Positions 1-8,156 of a stretch of DNA of 64,000 nt are shown here, in pieces. The stretch is from Streptomyces sp. NBC_01353 (GTDB taxonomy: Bacteria; Actinomycetota; Actinomycetes; Streptomycetales; Streptomycetaceae). Position 1 is the stretch's first letter. Each line of letters opens with the position of its first letter. The notes under the pieces were generated by a model that did no database searches, was not told the DNA's origin, and was given only the letters and a program-made list of their open reading frames with translations. The position numbers and the translations under genes were made by a program. The stretch covers positions 6,200,001 through 6,264,000 of the forward strand of contig NZ_CP108352.1 in assembly GCF_036237275.1 (NCBI RefSeq). Reading direction: 5' to 3'.

Positions 1-654
1 CGGGTCCAGCGTCGCCGAGACCTTGAAGTCCTCGGCCGTGCGGTAGAGCAGCCAGCGCGCGATCCACAGCTGGTCCGCGACCTCGAGCGGCGCCAGCGGG
101 CCGACCTGGAACTCCCACTGGCCCGGCATGACCTCGGCGTTGATGCCGGAGATGCCCAGGCCCGCCGTCAGGCAGTTCTCCAGGTGCGCCTCGACGATGT
201 CACGGCCGAAGATCTCGTCGGCGCCGACACCGCAGTAGTAGCCGCCCTGCGGGGCCGGGAAGCCGCCGACCGGGAAGCCGAGCGGGCGCTCGCCGTCGAA
301 GAAGGTGTACTCCTGCTCGATGCCGAAGATCGGCTCCTGCGCGGCGTACTTCGCGTAGACCTCGGCCAGCGCGGCACGCGTGTTGGACTCGTGCGGCGTC
401 ATGTCCGTGTTGAGGACCTCGCACATCACCAGGATGTCGGCGCCGCCGCGGATCGGGTCCGGGCAGACGAAGACCGGCTTGAGGACACGGTCCGAGGCGT
501 GGCCCTTGGCCTGGTTCGTGCTGGATCCGTCGAAGCCCCAGATCGGCAGCTCCTCCAGCGTGGCGCCCGTGCCCGGCAGAATCTTCGTCTTGGAGCGAAG
601 CTTCGCGGTCGGCTCGGTGCCGTCGATCCAGATGTACTCAGCCTTGAAGGTCAC
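1..654 (-). CDS. glnII: Glutamine synthetase type II, N-terminal part (cut by window edge)
   Basis: The 218 visible codons start at a GTG (654-652) and run off the left edge; the whole protein is usually about 340 residues. The reading begins with TFKAEYIWIDG, and includes the WGFDGSSTNQA and FGIEQEYTFFDG segments typical of eukaryote-like, octa- or decameric GSII enzymes. It makes glutamine from glutamate, ammonia and ATP in the cytosol. Streptomyces carries this heat-labile GSII as well as the dodecameric GSI (glnA, here at 17.3 kb). A GlnR-type box lies about 100 bp upstream (752-789), so nitrogen control is expected. The only uncertainty is the missing C-terminal third. Confidence 0.96.
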   Translation of the reverse strand, partial: MTFKAEYIWIDGTEPTAKLRSKTKILPGTGATLEELPIWGFDGSSTNQAKGHASDRVLKPVFVCPDPIRGGADILVMCEVLNTDMTPHESNTRAALAEVYAKYAAQEPIFGIEQEYTFFDGERPLGFPVGGFPAPQGGYYCGVGADEIFGRDIVEAHLENCLTAGLGISGINAEVMPGQWEFQVGPLAPLEVADQLWIARWLLYRTAEDFKVSATLDP

Positions 655-991
655 GGGGTCTCATCCTTTGGCGTGCTGCTGCGGGGTTTGCTGCGGCTCG
701 CGACGCTGCGAGAGCTGCGTTGTGTGTCTGCGCGCAGCTTCGCAACACGGGATTTCCCGCCCGTTGCTCGTTTGTGAACCCCGTGTTACCGGAGTCCCGG
801 CATGATCGCGTCACCTTGGTGAACCCCTGAGGCGACGGCCGTGGAGCCCGGGCCGCTCAACCAGGATCCATGCCGCGCTGAGATCCAAGATCGACGGTAA
901 ACGACACAGTTTGCCTTCCGAAGCAGGCACCTGTCTTGATTTTCAGGAAGTTCCTCGGCCTTGGGCAGGCTGGGCAGGGAGCGTGGAGCGT
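655..991. other. Gene-free stretch: glnII promoter and presumed left end of the tnpB element
   Basis: Bases 655-830 hold the glnII leader and its GlnR box. From about 900 on, the sequence is less GC-rich and probably belongs to, or borders, the left end of the tnpB element. A TTGAT pentamer at 936-940 is the kind of target/TAM sequence used by some IS200/IS605 elements, but I cannot fix the left boundary. No open frame here looks like a gene. Confidence 0.5.
752..789 (-). promoter_or_regulatory. GlnR box upstream of glnII
   Basis: Read on the minus strand there are four pentamers separated by exactly six bases: GTAAC, TTCAC, GCAAC and GAAAT. This matches the a-n6-b-n6-a-n6-b layout of GlnR sites (gTnAC-n6-GaAAC). 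The second pentamer departs from consensus. It lies about 100 bp before the glnII start. Confidence 0.75.
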
Positions 992-2235
992 ATGCAGCTG
1001 CGCTACAACTTTCGTGTGTATCCGGATGCCTCGCAGCGCTCCGCGCTGGCGAAGGCGTTCGGGTGCGCTCGTGTGGTGTGGAACGACTGTCTGCGTGATC
1101 GCAGAGAGGCGCATGCGGCGGGCCTGCCGTATGTGAAGTCGGCAGAGTTGTCCCGCGTGCGTATCACGCAGGCCAAGCGCAACGCAGAACGTGCTTGGCT
1201 GGCGGACGTGTCGGCGGTCGTGCTGCAACAGTCCCTACGGGATCTGGACACCGCCTACAAGAACTTCTTCGACTCCGTCGGCGGTAAACGCAAGGGGCGG
1301 AGGGTATCCCCACCCCGGTACAAGTCGAAGAAGGACGCGCGCCAGTCGATCCGGCTGAACACCAACGCCTTCTCTCTCCAGGAGGACGGCCGCGTGTATG
1401 TGGCCAAGATCGGCACCATCAAGGTGAAATGGTCGCGGCGGCTTCCGGCCGCACCCACGTCCCTCACGGTCGTCCTGGATTCGTCGGGTCGGTACTTCAT
1501 GAGTTTTGTCGTGAACACCGAACCGGAGGTTCTGCCTGAGGTCGAGTCCGAGGTCGGTATCGACCTGGGACTCACAACCTTCGCCGTCCTGTCCGACGGC
1601 ACGAAGATCTCGTCTCCGAGGTTCCTGCGTCGCTCCGAGAAGAAGCTCAGGCGACTGCAGAAGGACTTGTCCCGGAAGGTGAAGGGGTCGAAGAACCGGG
1701 CCAAGGCTCGGATCAAGTTGGCGCGGCAGCATGCCAAAGTGGCCGACCGGCGGCGGGACTGGCACCACAAGGCATCCACACAGATCATCCGCGACAACCA
1801 AGCGGTGTATGTGGAAGACCTCGCGGTAGCCGGGCTTGCCCGCACACGCCTGGCCAAGTCCGTACACGACGCTGGATGGTCCGCGTTCGTGAATATGCTG
1901 GAGTACAAGGCTGCCAGACACGGACGGTACTTCGGGAAGATCGGCCGCTTCGAGCCGACCTCCCAGGTCTGCTCCTCCTGCGGCATCAAGGACGGCCCCA
2001 AGCCTCTCCATGTCCGCGAGTGGACCTGCAAAGCATGTGGAGCCGTCCATGACCGCGACGACAATGCATCCAAGAACACCCTGGCCGCCGGACGGGCGGA
2101 CAGGCTAAACGCCTCGCAGAGCGCAGATAAGACCAGGACGAGAGTCCTGGCGCAGTGCGATGAAGCAGGAAGCCACCGAGACGGGCACGCGACCGTGGCA
2201 GGAATCCCCGCCCCATAGGGGAGGGAGCACGTCAA
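936..2235 (+). mobile_element. IS200/IS605-type (IS1341-like) solo tnpB element
   Basis: A tnpB gene without a tnpA partner. The right end is well marked: a hairpin (2205-2226) followed by a GTCAA end at 2231-2235, next to the TGA stop codon (2238-2236) of the neighbouring minus-strand gene. The left end is a guess based on the TTGAT at 936-940. There is no inverted terminal repeat, as expected for a family that moves as single-stranded DNA. Without TnpA it would move only if a related TnpA acts in trans. Confidence 0.65.
992..2218 (+). CDS. tnpB: TnpB, RNA-guided RuvC-like nuclease of an IS605-type element
   Basis: 408 aa from the ATG at 992, which follows a GGAG at 984-987; the frame is open further upstream but without a better start. 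The N-terminal part is the OrfB helix-turn-helix/wedge region. The RuvC-like nuclease core is complete: Asp191 in GIDLG, Glu275 in VYVEDL, and the Asp-rich DRDDNAS motif at 354-360. A zinc finger with CSSC (327-330) and CKAC (346-349) sits between the last two motifs. TnpB proteins cut DNA matching the guide at the 3' end of their reRNA, which favours retention of the element. All catalytic motifs are present, so the protein is probably active. Confidence 0.95.
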   Translation: MQLRYNFRVYPDASQRSALAKAFGCARVVWNDCLRDRREAHAAGLPYVKSAELSRVRITQAKRNAERAWLADVSAVVLQQSLRDLDTAYKNFFDSVGGKRKGRRVSPPRYKSKKDARQSIRLNTNAFSLQEDGRVYVAKIGTIKVKWSRRLPAAPTSLTVVLDSSGRYFMSFVVNTEPEVLPEVESEVGIDLGLTTFAVLSDGTKISSPRFLRRSEKKLRRLQKDLSRKVKGSKNRAKARIKLARQHAKVADRRRDWHHKASTQIIRDNQAVYVEDLAVAGLARTRLAKSVHDAGWSAFVNMLEYKAARHGRYFGKIGRFEPTSQVCSSCGIKDGPKPLHVREWTCKACGAVHDRDDNASKNTLAAGRADRLNASQSADKTRTRVLAQCDEAGSHRDGHATVAGIPAP

Positions 2236-2251
2236 TCAGCCTTCCTGCTTT
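2120..2251 (+). ncRNA. Predicted reRNA (omega RNA) of TnpB with its guide
   Basis: In this family the guide RNA overlaps the 3' end of tnpB and runs through the right end into flanking DNA. Here the right end has a hairpin TCCC-CG-CCCC-ATA-GGGG-A-GGGA at 2205-2226 and ends GTCAA at 2235. The guide would therefore start at 2236 and read TCAGCCTTCCTGCTTT. The 5' end given is arbitrary. Confidence 0.4.
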
Positions 2252-3390
2252 TCACGGAGGCGCTGTGCGACCACATGGGCGTTGAGCAGTGAGCCGAGGC
2301 CGGCGGCCTCGACACGCCGTACGAGCTCGGCATACGTCGTTCCGAGAGCCTCCGCCGTGCGGCCCAGGTGCCAGTCGCTGTCCGCGAGACGGTGCAGCAG
2401 GTGGCCCCGTCTGATCTGGTTCTCGGAGAGCCGGAACGTCTTCAGATACAGCGTCCGGCCCTTGCGGTCGGTGATCAGCTCGCCGATGTGCTGCTCCTGG
2501 CCCGCTCGCTGGAACGGAGGGAGGAAGCGATACAGATCGTACGAATTCATCCGGTACACGCGCTCGAAGGCGTACGAGGTCCCCAGCAGGTCCCGTGCCA
2601 TCAAGCCGTCGTGCGCCTCGGCCCAGGACCGTCCCTGTGCCCGGGCCGCCGCCCGCAGATCCGCGAGGGTGCGCACCGAGCCCGCCTCGTCCCGGATGCG
2701 CGCCGTGAACTCCGGCACCGGGGCGCCGTAGAACGCGTACTGGTGGACCAGCTCCCCGTACAGGTCCTCGACCAGCGTCGGGTGGAGGACGCGGTAGTCA
2801 TCCGGGTGGGGGACCACGAACGCGGCGGCCAGCGCGTCGGCGACGTACAGCATCAGGCCGCACTGCCCCGGGTGGATCTCGAAGATCCGCAGCGCCTCCG
2901 CCAGCCCCGGCACACTCCACCCCGCGTACGCCGCCTCGGCCCGCGGCGACAGCCCCCGGCGTACCGCCTGCTGGGACCACTCGTCCCAGACGACGGACGG
3001 GCCGCCGAAGTGGAGCGCCAGATAGCCCTCCAGGGCGAGGTGGAGAGGCAGGAAACGCAGCCGCTTCTCCGTCCGTCCGTTCTTCTGCCCGCGCTTGGCG
3101 AGACGGTGGTGGCGGCTCACGGGAACAGCACGCGGCTCGTCGTCCCCGAGCCGGGTCCCGTACGTCGCCGCTTCGGCGCCGTCCCCCGACCAGTCCGCGA
3201 CGAAGCCGTGCGGAATGTACGAGGTGTACGTCGTACGGTCCCCGAGATCGACCGAGCCGCCGGCCCCGTACACCTCACGGTGGAGCCGCAGCCCCTCCAC
3301 CGGTTCGGCCCTGACGAGCGGGACCAGCCGGACACCGCCCCAGACCTGTGCGGGGCGGACCTCCAGACCGGTGAGATCGATCCGCGTCAT
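2236..3390 (-). CDS. Unrecognised protein coupled to a vWA/TROVE-like gene (possibly ARPP-2 family)
   Basis: 384 aa from the ATG at 3390 (MTRIDLTGLEV). Its start overlaps the stop codon of the upstream vWA gene (ATGA), so the two are translationally coupled. A long upstream extension of the frame is only a shadow. The protein is soluble, with no signal or membrane segment. I recognise no catalytic motif. From memory, proteins starting like this are annotated as ARPP-2 domain proteins beside bacterial Ro (TROVE) genes; I cannot confirm it here. A tnpB element has inserted next to its stop codon without disturbing the reading frame. Function unknown; the context suggests RNA-linked or stress-linked work with its partner. 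Confidence 0.85.
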   Translation of the reverse strand: MTRIDLTGLEVRPAQVWGGVRLVPLVRAEPVEGLRLHREVYGAGGSVDLGDRTTYTSYIPHGFVADWSGDGAEAATYGTRLGDDEPRAVPVSRHHRLAKRGQKNGRTEKRLRFLPLHLALEGYLALHFGGPSVVWDEWSQQAVRRGLSPRAEAAYAGWSVPGLAEALRIFEIHPGQCGLMLYVADALAAAFVVPHPDDYRVLHPTLVEDLYGELVHQYAFYGAPVPEFTARIRDEAGSVRTLADLRAAARAQGRSWAEAHDGLMARDLLGTSYAFERVYRMNSYDLYRFLPPFQRAGQEQHIGELITDRKGRTLYLKTFRLSENQIRRGHLLHRLADSDWHLGRTAEALGTTYAELVRRVEAAGLGSLLNAHVVAQRLREKQEG

Positions 3391-4820
3391 CGAGGCGCCC
3401 CCTTCAGGAACAGCTCCACCCTCCGGTCCAGATAGGCCAGAAGCTCCGCGAGCCCCGTCCGCCCCTCGGCGAACTGCGCGATCTCCACCAGCGCGGCCAG
3501 GTCCTCCGCGTCCCGGATCCCGGCGGTCGGCACGCTCGGCGCCAGCCGGCGCACGTCGAAGCCGGCCGCGTCGTATACGGGGTTCACATGGACCGCGCTC
3601 GTCCGGCGCTCCGGGTCGAGCCGGGTCCGCCAGACGCGCAGCACCTCGCCCGCGAGCCCCGGCGGCGCGTTGTCCCAGCCGTCCGAGACGATCACCAGCC
3701 GGTCGGGGGCGGCGGCCGGACCCTCCAGGGCGTCGAGGATCCTCGTCCCCAGCGGAGTCGGTCCCCACGGACGTACGAGCAGCGGATCGGTGGCGCCCGA
3801 GGTCCAGTGCGCGGAGTACGCCCCCGGTGCCGCGAGCGCTTCGAGGAGGAAGTGACAGCCCAGGGCGACCGCCAGCGGACGGCGCCGCTTCACGGCCGAG
3901 CCGGAGGCGGAGTAGCTGTCGTCGAGGACCGCCGCGACCCGTCCCCAGGTCCCGGCGTACGGCCCGGTCACCCGACGCGCGGCCGTCCGCAGCGCGGCCG
4001 TCAGCTCGGCGCGCCGCGCCACCCTCTCCCCGAAGGGGAGGGAGAGGACGTAGAGCGCGAGCCGGGTCAGCGGCATGACGGTCAGATCGTTCGCCCGCTC
4101 CGTCCGCAGCCGCTCCAGGCGGGTCATCCGGGGCGCGATCCGCTCCAGGAAGAGCGCCCGCGGTATGCCGTGCTTCGCGGCGAACCCTTCGGCGACGGTG
4201 AACGGCAGCTCGTAGAGCGCGCCCTGCTCGTAGTGCGCGCGGCGGTGGGCGTCCAGGAAGGTGTGCTCGTAGCGGACCCGGCGGCCGGGCGCGAAGAGGA
4301 AGTCGCCCGATTCGGCGGCTGCGTCGGGGAAGGGGAGATGCGTGTGCCGGGCGGCGGTCTTCAGGCCGGCGCGGTACTTGACGGCGTCGTGGCCGAGGTC
4401 GGCGCGGCCGGCGAGCCAGTCGCGGACGATCGCGCGCGTACGGCGGTTGTTGACCTTCGCGGCGCGCAGGGCGCGGAACAGCCGGTAGACCCGCTGCGGG
4501 GACAGCAGCGCGAGCCGCGCGGCGATCAGCCGCCCCTCGACGCGCTTCTCGACGGGCCCGCCGGCCTCGTCCGCGGTGCGCAGCAGCTGTTCGACGATCG
4601 TCGCGGCGTTGTGGTCGTTGATGTCGAGCGCGAGCGCGGCGGCATACACCGGGCGGTAGTTGACGCGGACGTACTCGTGGAGGAAGGCGAGGGACAAACG
4701 CTGCTCACCGGCCGAGGAGCGGAACTCCCGCTGTCCGGTGGCGGTGACGGCCGCGTTGACGAAGAGCAGGACGTCCTCGGCGGCGATGAGATCGGAGAGC
4801 GTCTCCGTCGGCGTGGTCAT
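3387..4820 (-). CDS. vWA-domain protein, TROVE/Ro60-like
   Basis: 477 aa, ATG at 4820. The N-terminal half is all-helical, with a segment around residues 115-165 (RRTRAIVRDWL, AVKYRAGLKTAARHTH) reminiscent of the HEAT-like TROVE module of Ro60/Rsr. The C-terminal half is a von Willebrand factor A domain with a good metal site: DDSYS (DxSxS) near residue 300 and VSDGWDN near 375. Bacterial Ro proteins bind Y-like RNAs and help RNA turnover or repair after stress; whether this one does is inference. It is the first gene of a two-gene operon with the coupled unknown gene downstream. An alternative is a MoxR-type vWA co-chaperone, but no AAA+ gene is adjacent. Confidence 0.85.
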   Translation of the reverse strand: MTTPTETLSDLIAAEDVLLFVNAAVTATGQREFRSSAGEQRLSLAFLHEYVRVNYRPVYAAALALDINDHNAATIVEQLLRTADEAGGPVEKRVEGRLIAARLALLSPQRVYRLFRALRAAKVNNRRTRAIVRDWLAGRADLGHDAVKYRAGLKTAARHTHLPFPDAAAESGDFLFAPGRRVRYEHTFLDAHRRAHYEQGALYELPFTVAEGFAAKHGIPRALFLERIAPRMTRLERLRTERANDLTVMPLTRLALYVLSLPFGERVARRAELTAALRTAARRVTGPYAGTWGRVAAVLDDSYSASGSAVKRRRPLAVALGCHFLLEALAAPGAYSAHWTSGATDPLLVRPWGPTPLGTRILDALEGPAAAPDRLVIVSDGWDNAPPGLAGEVLRVWRTRLDPERRTSAVHVNPVYDAAGFDVRRLAPSVPTAGIRDAEDLAALVEIAQFAEGRTGLAELLAYLDRRVELFLKGAPR

Positions 4821-5013
4821 GGGTTCCCTCGCAGTGGCATGGGTGCCGGCCGGGGAATGGGGGAGCGAACAGCGAAAACGTTGCTACAGAGGCAGGTCCC
4901 GGAAGTCGCACCGGAGTCCCGCGGCCGGCGGACGAAACGTAGCACCGGGGGAGGGGAGGGGTGCCAGTGGATTTGCGGTCCCCGATGTCGGTCGCGGGCG
5001 GCAGACTGGGGCC

Positions 5014-5931
5014 ATGACCAAGCTCCCGGGCGTGAAGCCCCGTATCGGACTCCTCGGCACCGGCCCCTGGGCCGCCCGCGCCCACGCGCCCGCGCTCGCC
5101 GCGCACGACGGCGTCGAGTTCGTCGGGGTGTGGGGACGGCGGCCCGAGCCGGCGGCGGAGATCGCCGCCGCGTCCGGGACCACCGTGTACGAAGACGTGG
5201 ACGCGCTCTTCGAGGCATGCGACGCCGTCGCGTTCGCCCTGCCCCCGGACGTGCAGGCACCGCTCGCCGTCCGGGCGGCGGCCGCCGGCTGTCATCTGCT
5301 CCTGGACAAGCCCGTGGCCACCACGCCCGAGGCTGCCCGGGACGTGGCCGACGCGGCCGAGAAGGCCGGGGTCGCGTCGGTGGTCTTCTGCACGCTGCGG
5401 TTCGCCGAGCCGACGGCGCGGTGGATCGACGAACAGGCGGCGGCGGGCGGCTGGTTCCTGGGCGAGGCGCACTGGTTGGGCTCGCTGTACGGCCCCGGAT
5501 CCCGGAGCGCGTACGCGGAATCGCCGTGGCGGCGGGAGAAGGGCGGTCTCTGGGACGTCGGCCCGCATGTGCTCTCCGTGTACCTGCCCGTGCTCGGCGA
5601 CGTCACCGAGGTGACGGCGGTACGGGGCCCGGCGGACACCCGGCACCTGGTGCTGCGGCACGCCTCGGGCGCGAGCAGCACGGCGACGCTGACCCTCTCC
5701 GCCCCGCCGGAGGCGGCGGAGGCCGCGCTCACGCTGTTCGGGGAGCGGGGCCGGGCGGTGCTGCCGGCGTGGGACGGCGCGTTGGGTGCGTTCGCCGGGG
5801 CGGTGGACGCGCTCGTCGAGTCGGCCCGGACGGGGGTTCCACACGGGTGCGACGCCCGGTTCGGGGTGCGGCTCACGGAGATCCTGACCCTGGCGGAGGA
5901 GGCGGCGGGCCCCGAGGGACCCACCGCCTGA
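5014..5931 (+). CDS. Gfo/Idh/MocA-family oxidoreductase
   Basis: 305 aa from the ATG at 5014 (MTKLPGVKPRIGLLGTGPW). The N-terminal Rossmann fold has the GLLGTGPWA dinucleotide motif at residues 12-20, and the family's E/D-K-P motif appears as LDKPVATT near residue 95. The C-terminal half is the substrate-binding sheet domain, with a WDVGPHVLS segment near 180 where the family has its catalytic Asp/His. It should be an NAD(P)-dependent dehydrogenase acting on a sugar or polyol derivative; the substrate cannot be told. Divergent from the vWA operon with a 193-bp spacer. Shorter than many family members (330-390 aa) but no motif is missing. Confidence 0.92.
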   Translation: MTKLPGVKPRIGLLGTGPWAARAHAPALAAHDGVEFVGVWGRRPEPAAEIAAASGTTVYEDVDALFEACDAVAFALPPDVQAPLAVRAAAAGCHLLLDKPVATTPEAARDVADAAEKAGVASVVFCTLRFAEPTARWIDEQAAAGGWFLGEAHWLGSLYGPGSRSAYAESPWRREKGGLWDVGPHVLSVYLPVLGDVTEVTAVRGPADTRHLVLRHASGASSTATLTLSAPPEAAEAALTLFGERGRAVLPAWDGALGAFAGAVDALVESARTGVPHGCDARFGVRLTEILTLAEEAAGPEGPTA

Positions 5932-5979
5932 CACCGGACCCGAGCGCCCCACCGCCTCACGCCGCGCTTCGGTCGTTCC

Positions 5980-6007
5980 TAGGGGTGTCCGGCGGATCGG
6001 GGCCTAG
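5980..6007. repeat. Copy of a GGTGTCCGGCGGATC intergenic repeat
   Basis: A TAGGGGTGTCCGGCGGATC core followed by GGGGCCTAG lies between two convergent gene ends. The same core occurs three times at 27.6 kb. The end of the element supplies the TAG stop (6006-6004) of the minus-strand gene. Family size cannot be judged from this window. Confidence 0.7.
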
Positions 6008-6657
6008 CCGACGCGCTCGATCCGGGCCTTGCGGATCAGGAACTTTCCGGGCTCGCGGACCTGCTCGAAGGCCGCGTTGTTGAGGAGTACGCAGCTGCCG
6101 GAGACGGAGGTGACCTCGACGGTGGTCGACTGCGCGTTGTCGAGGTTGGTCACCTTGAGGCGGGTGCCGAGCGGGAACTGGTTGCTCGACGCGGCCGGGG
6201 CTCCGCCCTCGCCGGAGAGGGTGACGGTGGAGCCGGCGCAGACGACGTCCCCGGAGCCGGTGTCCCCGGCCCCGCCACCGGCGGGCGGGGCGGACGCGGC
6301 GGGCGGTGCGGTCGTCGCGGGCGGTGCGGCCTGCGTGGGCGGTGCGGCCGGCGGCGCGGCCTGCGCCGGGGGAGCCGCCTCGGCCCCGCCCCCGCACCCG
6401 GAGGCCGCCTGCTTGCGCCGGATCTCGGCGATCACCGCCTCCCGGTTGGCGATCCGCGCCTGCGACAGGGCGTCCGGGTTGGCGCGCTGGTCCGCGATGA
6501 ACCGCTCGTTGTTCGCGAGCGCCGTGGCCAGGCCGTCGCAGGCCACGGACGCCTGACTCGTACCGGCCACGACCACCGCCGTTCCCCCGGCGAGCACGAG
6601 GGCACCTGCCAACAGCGCGATCTTCTTCTTCCGGCTGAGTGTTTTCCTGCGTGACAC
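6004..6657 (-). CDS. Secreted or membrane-anchored protein with RlpA-like C-terminal domain
   Basis: 217 aa from the GTG at 6657, chosen because GGAG lies 6 nt upstream; an ATG at 6726 is in frame but poorly placed. Residues 1-13 are strongly basic (SRRKTLSRKKK), followed by a hydrophobic segment ending near AGTSQAS: a signal peptide or anchor. Residues about 40-85 form a helical region with Cys pairs, 90-130 an Ala/Pro/Thr-rich linker. The last 80 residues (PLGTRLKVTNL, CVLLNNAAFEQV) resemble the double-psi beta-barrel of RlpA/expansin-like proteins. A cell-wall role is plausible. Its stop codon is provided by an intergenic repeat. Confidence 0.85.
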   Translation of the reverse strand: MSRRKTLSRKKKIALLAGALVLAGGTAVVVAGTSQASVACDGLATALANNERFIADQRANPDALSQARIANREAVIAEIRRKQAASGCGGGAEAAPPAQAAPPAAPPTQAAPPATTAPPAASAPPAGGGAGDTGSGDVVCAGSTVTLSGEGGAPAASSNQFPLGTRLKVTNLDNAQSTTVEVTSVSGSCVLLNNAAFEQVREPGKFLIRKARIERVG

Positions 6658-6722
6658 GTGAGGCTCCGTTCGTTTCCTGTCGGTTCCTGTGGCGTCAGAT
6701 ACGAGGAGCCCGCCGGTTCCGC

Positions 6723-8156
6723 TCAACGAAGCGCGGAATCAAGGGCGTTGCACAGCGCGTCGAGTGCCCCGCCGTACAGCCGCTCGGGCGGCGTCGCATA
6801 CCCCACCACCAGCCCGTTCCGCCGCTCCGGGCCTTCCCGCCCGTCCTGGCGTACGTGATCCGCCGCGTCCGGATGCTGATACCCGCTCAGCCCCTCCACC
6901 GCGACTCCGTGCCGCTCCGCCGCCGCGAGCGCCGCGCGTTCCGTCCCCGGCGGAAGCTCCACCACCGCGTGCAGTCCGGCCGCGATCCCCGTCACGCGCA
7001 CCTCCGGCACCCGCTCGGCGAGGACCGCCACCAGTCGGTCGCGGCGCTCGCGATGGCGTCGACGCATCCGCCGGACATGCCGGTCGTACGCGCCCGAGCC
7101 GAGGAAGTCGGCGAGGGTGAGCTGCTCGGTGGCGGAGGAGTACGGCTCGCGCTCGCCCTTCGCCGCCACCACACCGTTCACCAGCCCGCCCGGCAGCGCC
7201 ATCCAGCCGATCCGGAGGGTGGGGGAGAGGCTCTTGCTGACGGACCCGATGAGGGCCACACGGTCGGGGTCGAGGCCCTGGAGGGCGCCGACGGGCCGGC
7301 GGTCGTAGCGGAACTCCCCGTCGTAGTCGTCCTCCAGGACGAACCCGCCGGTCGCCCGCGCCCAGTCCACGGCGGCCGAACGCCGCTCGGGATGCAGCGG
7401 CCCGCCCGTCGGGAACTGATGCGCGGGCGTGAGCAGGACGGCGCCCGACCCGCGCGGGATCTCGTCGACGCGCGCCCCGTCCTCGTCGACGGCCACCGGC
7501 ACGGTACGGACCCCGGCCTCGGCGAGCAGCCCCCGGTGGAAGGGGAGCCCGTACGCCTCCACCGCCCAGGGGCGGCCGACGACGACCCGGGCGAGGAGCC
7601 GCAGCGCATGGGCCGCGCCCGAGCAGACGACGATCCTGTCCGGCACGGTCCGCACCCCGCGCACCCGCGCCAGATACGCCGCGAGCTCCCGACGCAGCTC
7701 CACCCGGCCCCGCGGATCACCGATGCCGAAGGCGTCGTTCGGCGCGGCCGTCAGCGCCCGCCGCGCCGAGGCCAGCCAGGCCGTACGGGGGAAGGCGGCC
7801 GGGTCCGGCTTGCCCTGGACCAGGTCGTACGGGAGCGCTCGTACCGCGTCCCTCCGCACCCCCTCCGGCTCCGGCACCGCGACGCGCTCGGCGACCCGTG
7901 TCCCCGATCCCTGCCGCGAGGACAGCCATCCTTCGGCGACCAGCTCCGCGTACGCGTCGGCGACGGTGTTGCGGGCGACCCCCAGATCGGCGGCGAGCGA
8001 CCGGTAGGGCGGCAGGCGCGTCCCCGCGGCCAGCCGCCCGCTCCGTACCGCCTCGCGCAACGCCCGGATCAGCACGGCCCGTCGGCTGCCTGCCCCGGTC
8101 AGTTCCAGATGCAGATCGACCCCGAGAACCTCCGCGACCTCGCTCCCCTCGCTCAA
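6723..8156 (-). CDS. MocR/PdxR-like regulator (GntR helix-turn-helix plus aminotransferase domain)
   Basis: 477 aa. The best start is the TTG at 8156, which overlaps the TGA of the upstream gene (TTGA) and has GGAG 7 nt before it. Residues about 18-85 form a GntR winged helix (LPPYRSLAADLGVARNTVADAYAEL). The rest is a fold-type I aminotransferase domain: LLTPAHQFPTGG, the EDDYDGEFRY segment, and SVSKSLSPTLRIGW with the PLP-binding Lys. Members sense PLP or amines and control vitamin B6, GABA or taurine genes. No pdx or gab operon is adjacent, so the target is unclear. Confidence 0.92.
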   Translation of the reverse strand: MSEGSEVAEVLGVDLHLELTGAGSRRAVLIRALREAVRSGRLAAGTRLPPYRSLAADLGVARNTVADAYAELVAEGWLSSRQGSGTRVAERVAVPEPEGVRRDAVRALPYDLVQGKPDPAAFPRTAWLASARRALTAAPNDAFGIGDPRGRVELRRELAAYLARVRGVRTVPDRIVVCSGAAHALRLLARVVVGRPWAVEAYGLPFHRGLLAEAGVRTVPVAVDEDGARVDEIPRGSGAVLLTPAHQFPTGGPLHPERRSAAVDWARATGGFVLEDDYDGEFRYDRRPVGALQGLDPDRVALIGSVSKSLSPTLRIGWMALPGGLVNGVVAAKGEREPYSSATEQLTLADFLGSGAYDRHVRRMRRRHRERRDRLVAVLAERVPEVRVTGIAAGLHAVVELPPGTERAALAAAERHGVAVEGLSGYQHPDAADHVRQDGREGPERRNGLVVGYATPPERLYGGALDALCNALDSALR

